Shown here: piece by piece, positions 26,190-33,094 of the stretch
How positions within the stretch are numbered: the stretch's first letter is position 1
Layout of the letters: each line of letters opens with the position of its first letter
Assembly (NCBI RefSeq): GCF_001417955.2
Contig: NZ_LKTM01000361.1
Coordinates: 1-64,000 of the forward strand
Source of the DNA: Mycobacterium gordonae
GTDB taxonomy: Bacteria > Actinomycetota > Actinomycetes > Mycobacteriales > Mycobacteriaceae
Length of the DNA: 64,000 nt
Direction of reading: 5' to 3'
The notes under the pieces: model-generated
Told to the model about the DNA's origin: nothing
What the model saw: only the letters and a program-made list of their open reading frames with translations
The model's database searches: none
Program-made: the position numbers and the translations under genes

Positions 26190-27457
26190 CGTTCCGGCGT
26201 CCAGGTCGCGGGCAGGCTGTTGATGCCGTTGATGAAGTTGGCCAGCGCATACTGCGGCTCCGGCGCCGAGATGTCGGGAATGCGGGTGTAGACCTCGGTG
26301 AGCAGCGCCTTGAGCATGGTGCGGGCCAGCGCGGCGCCGAGGCAGAAGTGCGGGCCACCGCCCCCGAAAGCAATGTGCGGGTTAGGGTTTCGCAGGATAT
26401 TGAAGGTGTGCGGATCGTCGAAGACGTCTTCGTCGCGATTGCCGGAGTAGTACCACAGCACCACCTTGTCGCCGGCCTTGATCTCCGCGTCGCGCACAGT
26501 GATATCGCGGGTGGCGGTGCGGCGCATGTGGAGCAACGGTGATCCCCAGCGCAGCACCTCCTCCACCGCAGTGCCGACCCGTCCCTCGACGTCCTCGGCC
26601 AGCAACGCGCGCTGGTCGGGAAACTTGGACAGGGCGGCGATCGCGTGCGCCGAGGCATGTCGGGTGGTGTCGTTGGACGCCACGCCCATCAGGACGAAGA
26701 AGGCCCGCAATTCGTCGTCGGTCATCTTCTTGCCGTCGAACTCGGCCTGCACCATCCAGGTCATCAGGTCGTCACCGGGATTGGCCCGCCGTTGCGGGAT
26801 CAGCTCGGACGCCACCGCATGCAGATCCAGCACGGCCCCCATGAACAGTTCCAGTTCGCTCTGCTCGCCGCGAATGTTCGGGTCGGTCCACCCCACCAGT
26901 CGCTGCGCGGCGGTGACGGCCTTGTCGCGCAGATCGCCCTCGGGCAGGCCGAAGAAACTGCCGAAGATGCGGCCGGGCAGCTTCACCGACACCAGTTGGA
27001 CGAAATCACCTTCGCCCAGGTGAGCCATTTCGCTCACCAGATCGTGGGCGTGGCCGCGGATCCAGCCCTCCAGTCGGCGCACGTTCTTGGGCTTGAACGC
27101 CTCGGTTGTGATGCCGCGCAACTGGGTGTGCCGCGGCGCGTCCATCGCGATGAACGACTGCGCGATTTCGACCGCTTCGGGGGCGAAGTCCTCCATGGTG
27201 ATGCCCTGGGCCGAGGAGAAGATCTCGGGGTGGCGGCTGGCCATCCGGATGTCGTCCTGCTTGGTCAGCGACCAGAAGCCCCGGTTGTTGAGTTCGGGAG
27301 GCAGCAGGTCCGATTCAGCCGGCCGGCTCCAGGGCACCGGGTTCTCGGCACGCAACACGGCGAAGGCGGCGTCGCGCTCTTCGGGCGGCTTGGCCCAGAA
27401 CGCACGCGCGCTCAGGTCGATGTCCTTGTGGGTGGGGTTGGTGGTGGGTGCGGTCAT
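26186..27457 (-). CDS. Cytochrome P450
   Basis: 423 residues. Heme ligand Cys372 in FGGGGPHFCLG; the ExxR helix region is EEVLRWGSPLLHMRR; the I-helix oxygen site reads GVASNDTTRHA, with Asn before the usual acid-Thr pair. It starts after AAAGGGA. Translationally coupled to the NDMA-dependent alcohol dehydrogenase. The [3Fe-4S] ferredoxin at 29549-29743 is a plausible electron donor nearby. Substrate unknown; mycobacterial P450s of this shape often act on lipids, sterols or terpenoids. Confidence 0.93.
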   Translation of the reverse strand: MTAPTTNPTHKDIDLSARAFWAKPPEERDAAFAVLRAENPVPWSRPAESDLLPPELNNRGFWSLTKQDDIRMASRHPEIFSSAQGITMEDFAPEAVEIAQSFIAMDAPRHTQLRGITTEAFKPKNVRRLEGWIRGHAHDLVSEMAHLGEGDFVQLVSVKLPGRIFGSFFGLPEGDLRDKAVTAAQRLVGWTDPNIRGEQSELELFMGAVLDLHAVASELIPQRRANPGDDLMTWMVQAEFDGKKMTDDELRAFFVLMGVASNDTTRHASAHAIAALSKFPDQRALLAEDVEGRVGTAVEEVLRWGSPLLHMRRTATRDITVRDAEIKAGDKVVLWYYSGNRDEDVFDDPHTFNILRNPNPHIAFGGGGPHFCLGAALARTMLKALLTEVYTRIPDISAPEPQYALANFINGINSLPATWTPER

Positions 27458-27558
27458 CCGAGGGTCCCTTTCTCGCCCGATGGCCCCAATGGTGGTCAGC
27501 CGGGGGCGGCGACGGCACCGGCGCGCGTGCCAACTAGTGGCCTGCGTGGGCCAACGAG

Positions 27559-28857
27559 TCAGACTGCCGGCGCGCGGAGGGTGGCGACGAGTCCGCCGCC
27601 GGCGCGTGCGGCGAAGTCGACCCGCCCGCCCATCGCCTCGACGATCTGCTGGACGATCCACAGGCCGAGGCCCGCGGTACCGCGCTGGCCGCCCCGACTG
27701 ACGTATTTGGTGGTCAGCTCGCCCAGGCTGTCGGCCGGGATGCCCGGACCACGGTCGGCGACGGTGATGACCAACTCGTCGCCTTCGTGTGTGCACCTGA
27801 CATCCACCGGTTCGTCGCGGCCGTGCCGGGCGGCGTTCTCGAGCAGATTGGTCAGGACCCGCCGCAGCGCCTGTGCGTCCACCGAAACGGCGCCGACGTC
27901 GGCGTTCACCTGGAGGCGCGGCGGCCCCAGGCCGACGGAGTCGGCGGCGGCGAGGATCAGGTCGGCGATGTCGACGCGGCGTACCCTGCCCGTCGAGAAT
28001 GTCGGGCGACGACTCAACGCGACGTCGGACAGGGCGTCGAGCATGTCGCCGAGGTGGCGCACGTGCCGCGCGACCAGGTGCAGACTGGCTTCCCGGTCAC
28101 CCTCGGACATCGGCCGCGGGGAAGTGAGCGCTTCGGTCAGTGCCTCCAAAGATGCTACCGGCGTGCGGAATTCGTGCACCAGAACCTGCAGTCCGTCCTG
28201 CTGAGATTGGTAGGAGCGCAGCAGGCGCGCCCGCAGGTCGCGTTCCTCCTCAGCGGCGGCATGCTCGGCTTCGGCTTCGACCAGCGCCGTCAGCCGCGAG
28301 CGGTGCTCGCGTTCGGCCAGCGCGGACAACCCGGCGGTGATGATCGCGACGAACAACAGATAGAGCGCCGACCAGCCGGCCAACAGCGCCGGTGCGGCGG
28401 TCACCGGCTGTCGCGGTGACGCGGTCAACGCCACCGGGACATAGGCCGCCCCTAAAAGCACTGCGGCAAACAGGGTTTCGATCAGCGACAGGCGCGCCGC
28501 CGAGGCGATGACGGCCAGCGCCAGCACCGACACCACCGGGCTGTACACGCCACCGCTCAACGCGATGAGCGCGAGGGTGAACGCCGAGTCGAAAGCGGTG
28601 ACCAGCCACGCGTACCGGGTGCGGCGGACCTCCAGCTGCGGATAGGCCATCAACCCGGCCGCGTAGGCCATCGCGGCGCCGAGCACCACCACCGTGGCCG
28701 CGGTGTGCTCCCGGACCCAGTACGGTCCGATCGCCAACAGCGCACCGATCGAGATCACCACCGCCACCCGTACCGCCACCACGGTGCGGGCCAGACCGTA
28801 GTCCTGGCCCCCGAAGTCCGTCCTGAGTCGATCGAGCGGTCTCACCCGGCTGACCAT
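27559..28857 (-). CDS. Membrane sensor histidine kinase
   Basis: 432 residues. About six transmembrane helices in the first 190 residues with no large extracellular loop, a coiled segment, then HisKA with His in LVHEFRTPVASLEALTEAL. The HATPase domain has NLLENAARHG (N box), DRGPGIP and GLGLWIVQQI (G boxes). It is divergent from a NarL-type response regulator with only 24 bases between the starts, so the two are a likely pair, even though HisKA kinases more often pair with OmpR-type regulators. Signal unknown; probably sensed in the membrane. Confidence 0.9.
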   Translation of the reverse strand: MVSRVRPLDRLRTDFGGQDYGLARTVVAVRVAVVISIGALLAIGPYWVREHTAATVVVLGAAMAYAAGLMAYPQLEVRRTRYAWLVTAFDSAFTLALIALSGGVYSPVVSVLALAVIASAARLSLIETLFAAVLLGAAYVPVALTASPRQPVTAAPALLAGWSALYLLFVAIITAGLSALAEREHRSRLTALVEAEAEHAAAEEERDLRARLLRSYQSQQDGLQVLVHEFRTPVASLEALTEALTSPRPMSEGDREASLHLVARHVRHLGDMLDALSDVALSRRPTFSTGRVRRVDIADLILAAADSVGLGPPRLQVNADVGAVSVDAQALRRVLTNLLENAARHGRDEPVDVRCTHEGDELVITVADRGPGIPADSLGELTTKYVSRGGQRGTAGLGLWIVQQIVEAMGGRVDFAARAGGGLVATLRAPAV

Positions 28858-28868
28858 AGGGTTTGGTC

Positions 28869-28874
28869 TAGCAT
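28869..28874 (+). promoter_or_regulatory. Candidate -10 element for a leaderless response regulator gene
   Basis: TAGCAT fits TANNNT and ends 7 bases before the ATG at 28882, so transcription would begin at the start codon. No ribosome site is present, which agrees with a leaderless mRNA. The divergent kinase start is at 28857, so the promoters must overlap. Confidence 0.45.
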
Positions 28875-28881
28875 CACGGCA

Positions 28882-29556
28882 ATGACCCGCTCGCCGTATG
28901 TGGTGGTCATCGTCGACGACCACGAGCTGTTCGCGCAGGGCCTGGCCCTGTTGCTGACCCGCGAGTGGGGTGAACTGTTCACCGTCGGCGGCCAGACGAC
29001 GTACGTCGAGGAGGCCGCCGACCTGGTGGCGCGGTGCAAGGCTGACGTGGCGATCATCGACCTGTCCATGCCGCCGCTGGGCGGCGTGGCCGCGATCCGG
29101 CACATCAAGGACCGCCAACCCGGCACCCGGATTCTGGCGCTGTCCGGGACTGACGATCTCGGCCTGGCCGAGGAAGCGTTGCGCGCCGGCGCCGACGGGT
29201 TCCTGCCCAAGACCGCGCGTCCGGAGGCGCTGGCCGGGCCGCTGTGGACGATCGCCGAAGGATTGCGGGTGATCGACGGCGTGTTGCTCGATGCGCTGCT
29301 GAGCAACACCCGCAAGCCGCCGCCGGCGCTGCTGAACAGTCTGAGCGCCCAGGACCTTCGGCTCTGGACGCTGCTGGCGACCGGTATGGAAACCGGCGAT
29401 ATCGCCCAGCGCATGCTGGTCTCGGAGCGCACCGCCAAACGCATGGTCGCCGCGCTGCTGCACAAACTCGGTGTCACCAACCGCATTGCCGCTGCCGCGC
29501 TGGCCGGACGGTTCGGGGTCCTGGACGAGGCCGCCGAAACCGACCGGCTCAGTTGA
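28882..29556 (+). CDS. NarL/FixJ-type response regulator
   Basis: 224 residues. Receiver domain with acidic pair in VVIVDDHELF, phospho-acceptor Asp60 in IIDLSMPPLGG, switch Ser in LALSGT and Lys in GFLPKTAR. LuxR-type helix-turn-helix follows (LSAQDLRLWTLLATGMETGDIAQRMLVSERTAKRM). The frame continues upstream, but the ATG at 28882 just before the receiver is the natural start. Divergent from its probable kinase. The last 8 bases overlap the end of the ferredoxin gene. Confidence 0.9.
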   Translation: MTRSPYVVVIVDDHELFAQGLALLLTREWGELFTVGGQTTYVEEAADLVARCKADVAIIDLSMPPLGGVAAIRHIKDRQPGTRILALSGTDDLGLAEEALRAGADGFLPKTARPEALAGPLWTIAEGLRVIDGVLLDALLSNTRKPPPALLNSLSAQDLRLWTLLATGMETGDIAQRMLVSERTAKRMVAALLHKLGVTNRIAAAALAGRFGVLDEAAETDRLS

Positions 29557-29743
29557 GGATTCGGATCGCCTGCGCGGGACACATGGCGGCCGCTTGAATC
29601 ACCAACGCGCGCTGGGCTTCCGGCGGATCCGGGTCGAGCACCACTACCTGATCGGCGCCGTCCGGAAGATCGAACACCTCCGGTGCGGCCAGCAGGCACT
29701 GGCCGTGGCCCTCGCACACCTGGTAGTCGACAGTGACGTGCAT
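29549..29743 (-). CDS. [3Fe-4S] ferredoxin of the P450-reducing type
   Basis: 64 residues. Cluster ligands CEGHGQC (Cys-x5-Cys with His in the middle) and a distal MCPAQAI, the pattern of single-cluster ferredoxins that serve cytochrome P450s. ATG 29743 is chosen because GGAGGT lies 4 bases upstream; a GTG at 29749 is too close to it. The P450 at 26186-27457 is the obvious partner, 2.1 kb away on the same strand but separated by the two-component genes. Confidence 0.9.
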   Translation of the reverse strand: MHVTVDYQVCEGHGQCLLAAPEVFDLPDGADQVVVLDPDPPEAQRALVIQAAAMCPAQAIRILN

Positions 29744-29851
29744 GAACACCTCCGGATTTCCTGACTGCCACCGAGTATCCGCGCCGCAGCCGATGCGGTG
29801 GACGGTCCGTCCGCGCCAGAAGTGGCCTGTGCGGGCCAGATAACCCGAAAC

Positions 29852-30553
29852 CTACGACCGTGAGTTCAGCAGCTCGTTGATCTTCTTGAGCCGCTTGGTC
29901 ACCAACGTCCCGATATCCACCGAGCGGTCCGGCGAACAGGTCACGATCTCCGAGACGACGTTGGCTTTGGCCAGTACCGCGAATTGGCAAATCCATTGCT
30001 GGCCAGACAGATTCGTCGACCACTGGGCAGCCTCGGGCGGACTCTGGGTCAACGGCGCCGGGTTCACCGTCATCTTGTGGCCGTCGTCGCCCCAGGCGGT
30101 GACCGGATGCTGACACCCGGACACTGTCTTGCGAATCGAGTCGAGGAACGCGGCGGCGTCGAAGTTCGCGGGATAGGTGGCCGCCACCTCCAGCAGTTGG
30201 TGCTGGTCGGTTCGGTGGTCCTGCTGGGTGCGGGCCTCGCGGCCGGTGTAGTTCGTCGGGAACAGGGGATAGCGGCCGAACGCGACGACGCCGTGGCACT
30301 CGGCCGGATCGGCGCCGATGAACAGCGCCGACTGCATGTCGTCCTCAATCAGCGGGCTACCGGCCACTGCCGAATAGGATCCGGACGGTGTCAGCAGATC
30401 TTCGAGTTGGGACGGCTGGATAGGCCCGCCCGACGATGGCCCCCTCGCCGCCGCCCTCGGACTGCCGTCGACAACGCTGGTGCAACCGGAAAGTGCCACG
30501 CAGCAGGCAACCAGCAGCCCCATCGCAGCACCCGAGCCGGCGTCACGCACCAT
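29852..30553 (-). CDS. Lipoprotein with PknH-like extracellular sensor domain
   Basis: 233 residues. Lipobox VALSGC after a hydrophobic signal peptide. The exported domain has four spaced Cys (AECHG, SGCQHP, WICQF, VTCSP), and the segments AVAGSPLIEDDM and GREARTQQDHRTDQHQLLEVAATYP resemble the mycobacterial PknH C-terminal sensor fold, which is held by two disulfides and also occurs alone in lipoproteins. Anchored to the outer face of the membrane; ligand unknown. Confidence 0.8.
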   Translation of the reverse strand: MVRDAGSGAAMGLLVACCVALSGCTSVVDGSPRAAARGPSSGGPIQPSQLEDLLTPSGSYSAVAGSPLIEDDMQSALFIGADPAECHGVVAFGRYPLFPTNYTGREARTQQDHRTDQHQLLEVAATYPANFDAAAFLDSIRKTVSGCQHPVTAWGDDGHKMTVNPAPLTQSPPEAAQWSTNLSGQQWICQFAVLAKANVVSEIVTCSPDRSVDIGTLVTKRLKKINELLNSRS

Positions 30554-30605
30554 CCCAGCATCCCTGAACCGACCGCCGTCCGCGCGGGAAGGTGACTCTT
30601 GATCG

Positions 30606-31346
30606 TCAGAAGTCGCTCAAGTTGCTCAGGCTCGTCACCTGGTGCGCCACGTCGATCAGCTTGGTGTTTCGTTCCTGCGAGAGGCGTTTGAGCAGTTCGA
30701 AGGCCTGTACGGCATCGATGTTGAACCGGGCCATGAGGATGCCCTTGGCCTGGCCGATGATGTCGCGGCTGGCCAGCGCACTGAGAAAATGGTCCTCGCG
30801 ACGCACCGTGTCCCAGGCCAGCGCGGCATGGGTGGCCAGGACATAGCCGATCTCTTCGGCCGCCTCGTCGAAGGCATAGGGCTTGTCCGAGTACAGATTC
30901 AGAGCACCCATCGTGTGTTCGGAGGCGAACAACCGAAACGACAGAATCGACACGATGGGCGTGGCGGCCAGCGCGTCACGCCGGTAGTTCGGCCAGCGTT
31001 TGTCGTTCGTGAGATCGTCGATCCGGACGGTGTGCTGGTGCCAGGCTGCGATGAAACAGGGGCCTTCTTTGTAGCGCTGCTGGATGTCGTCGAGCAGGAC
31101 GGGATAGGCGTGGGTCGTCGCGGGCGTGTCGATATCACCGGAGGGTGTTGCCAGTGTGATTCCCGCGTACTCTGCGCCGGCCACCGCGTAGACGGCGTAC
31201 TCGACTATGCGTTGAGCGACGGTGTCCGCGGCGTCCGACGGGCTGCCGTGCAGACTTCGGGCAAGATCGGCAATGCGGTGATGGACGTCCGTGCCGCGAG
31301 CGTGCTCAGTCAGCTCTCGTCCCCCTGGATAGATGTCGTTCACCAC
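30606..31346 (-). CDS. GAF-ANTAR RNA-binding antitermination regulator
   Basis: About 246 residues. GAF domain (YAVAGAEYAGITL, EGPCFIAAW, PIVSILSFRLF, MGALNLYSDKPYAF) followed by an ANTAR domain (RDIIGQAKGILMARFNIDAVQAFELLKRLSQERN). ANTAR domains bind paired hairpins in mRNA leaders and prevent termination. The start is uncertain: the frame stays open to 31445, and GTG at 31346 gives the length normal for mycobacterial GAF-ANTAR proteins. Divergent from the AraC gene at 31490. Confidence 0.8.
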   Translation of the reverse strand: MVNDIYPGGRELTEHARGTDVHHRIADLARSLHGSPSDAADTVAQRIVEYAVYAVAGAEYAGITLATPSGDIDTPATTHAYPVLLDDIQQRYKEGPCFIAAWHQHTVRIDDLTNDKRWPNYRRDALAATPIVSILSFRLFASEHTMGALNLYSDKPYAFDEAAEEIGYVLATHAALAWDTVRREDHFLSALASRDIIGQAKGILMARFNIDAVQAFELLKRLSQERNTKLIDVAHQVTSLSNLSDF

Positions 31347-31489
31347 GAAGATATCGCCGGAGACGTTGCTGGTGGGGCCGCTAAGCGAATGTGCGCGTGA
31401 CTTTTGGCTTCGCGTAGTGGACACTGGGAGACACGATCGGCTCAACCACGATGCCGTGTGGTTATTTGCCGACTGAAATGGAACGTCCG

Positions 31490-32440
31490 ATGTCGACCGT
31501 TCTTCTTGATACCACCGATCTCACCGAAGCTGTGAATGGCATTTGTGCGGCGTATGAACAAGTGCAGCTTTTTCGCCATCCCAGCAGCGAGGTCGGACGT
31601 ACGTGCATTCGCCGGACCTCTCTGGGTTCCCTCGACGTCGACGAGGTCCAGCTGGGTTGTGAACTGGGGTTCCGCTCGAATCCGCCCGACCGGATCTACG
31701 TGGCCCGCATGCGCTCCGGAACCTTCGTCTATGAGTGGATGAAGAACGGGCAGTTGATCTTTGGGCCCGACGACGTCGCCGCGTACGACAGCCTGGAAAA
31801 CGGGCCGTTCACCGGCTGGGCCGGCCGTACGCACTGCGACGTGCTGTCCATCGACCGCCGGGCGCTCAGCGAGGTCGCGGCCGGCCCGAAGGACACACCT
31901 GTCCGGCTGACCGGGATGTCGCCGGTGTCGCCGGAAGCCAAGCGGCACTTGGTGCGCGCCGTGGACTATGTCTGCCAGAGTGTGTCCGACGATCTGGGTG
32001 TTGTCCGAGATCCGTTGATCAGCAGCAGCATTCAGCGTTATCTCGCGGCAAGCATGCTGGCTGCCTTCCCGAGTACCGCGGTGCGCGATACCAGGCTAGG
32101 GGACCGGCGCGACAGCACCCCGCAATTGCTGCGCCGCGCAATGGCTTTTATCGACGACAACGCACACAACGACATCTCGCTGGCCGACATCGCGAGCGCG
32201 ATCTTCGTGACGCCCCGGGCATTGCAGTACATGTTCCGCAAGCACCGCGACTGCACACCCACCGAATACCTGCGGCAGGTGCGTCTGCACCACGCCCACC
32301 TCGAATTGATGGCCGGCACCCGTGACACCACGTCGGTGGGTGACATCGCCCGCAAATGGGGGTTCGGCCACATGGGGCGCTTTGCTGCGTACTACCGGCA
32401 GCACTACGGCCGGAGTCCGCACGTCACCCTGCTCGACTGA
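31490..32440 (+). CDS. AraC-family transcriptional regulator
   Basis: 316 residues. The N-terminal ligand or oligomerisation domain (about 1-190) has no recognised motif. The C-terminal AraC helix-turn-helix pair includes NDISLADIASAIFVTPRALQYMFRKH and GDIARKWGFGHMGRFAAYYRQHYG. ATG 31490 is taken after GGAAC; in-frame ATGs lie upstream. Similar in layout to the AraC protein at 60499. Targets unknown. Confidence 0.87.
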   Translation: MSTVLLDTTDLTEAVNGICAAYEQVQLFRHPSSEVGRTCIRRTSLGSLDVDEVQLGCELGFRSNPPDRIYVARMRSGTFVYEWMKNGQLIFGPDDVAAYDSLENGPFTGWAGRTHCDVLSIDRRALSEVAAGPKDTPVRLTGMSPVSPEAKRHLVRAVDYVCQSVSDDLGVVRDPLISSSIQRYLAASMLAAFPSTAVRDTRLGDRRDSTPQLLRRAMAFIDDNAHNDISLADIASAIFVTPRALQYMFRKHRDCTPTEYLRQVRLHHAHLELMAGTRDTTSVGDIARKWGFGHMGRFAAYYRQHYGRSPHVTLLD

Positions 32441-32457
32441 GTCAGAGCGGGTGGACG

Positions 32458-32487
32458 TTGACAGTGTTACCATAACAGTGTCACTAT
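32458..32487 (+). promoter_or_regulatory. MerR-type promoter with operator in the spacer
   Basis: TTGACA at 32458-32463 and a CACTAT-like -10 at 32482-32487 are 18 bases apart. The dyad TGTTA-CCA-TAACA sits in the spacer, as in promoters activated by MerR proteins, and AGTGT is repeated on both sides. The -10 ends 7 bases before the ATG at 32495, so the transcript should be leaderless. Confidence 0.6.
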
Positions 32488-32494
32488 CGAGTTC

Positions 32495-33094
32495 ATGCCG
32501 GAACAGACGGCCTGGACTTTGGACGAGTTGGTGGGGCGGGTCTCCGCCGCCCTGTCCAGTGCGGCATATCCGGGATCGCCGAATGGACGGGTCCGCGAGC
32601 TACCTGACCGGCGGGCCGTGCGGTGGTACACGACGACCGGACTGGTCGACCGGCCGATCATGCAGGGGCGCAATGCGGCTTACCGCAGCCGGCACCTGCT
32701 GCAGATCGTCGCCGTCAAACGCCTGCAGGCTCAGGGCCTTTCGCTGGCCGAGATCCAGGCGAAATTGGCCGGGGCCACCGACGAGGCGCTGCGGCGGATC
32801 GCCGAAGTGCCCGATGAACTGATCACTGCCGAGCACGGCCTGCGCCCGCCGGCGGCGGCCGCAGGCCGCAGCAGCCGATTCTGGGCCGAGCCGCCTCCCG
32901 CCGAGCCCACTACCGACGGCGCTGACACTGTCACGGCGCTCGCTGCGGTGACCCTGCCGGGTGGGGCGATGCTGCTGCTGCCGGCCCGCCCCGACGACGG
33001 CGACATCCACGCGATTCGTTCGGCCGCCGCGCCGTTGCTCGAGTTACTGGCCGACCGCGGCCTGCTGTCCCTGGATGATCGGAGTCCGCTATGA
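32495..33094 (+). CDS. MerR-family regulator of the VIT/VWA gene
   Basis: 199 residues. MerR-type winged helix (RAVRWYTTTGLVDRPIMQGRNAAYRSRHLLQIVAVKRLQAQGLSL) embedded after about 35 residues, then a helical dimer region and an Ala/Pro-rich linker with no metal-binding Cys. It overlaps the VIT/VWA gene by 4 bases, a pairing seen repeatedly in actinobacteria. The dyad in its own promoter spacer implies autoregulation. Confidence 0.85.
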   Translation: MPEQTAWTLDELVGRVSAALSSAAYPGSPNGRVRELPDRRAVRWYTTTGLVDRPIMQGRNAAYRSRHLLQIVAVKRLQAQGLSLAEIQAKLAGATDEALRRIAEVPDELITAEHGLRPPAAAAGRSSRFWAEPPPAEPTTDGADTVTALAAVTLPGGAMLLLPARPDDGDIHAIRSAAAPLLELLADRGLLSLDDRSPL

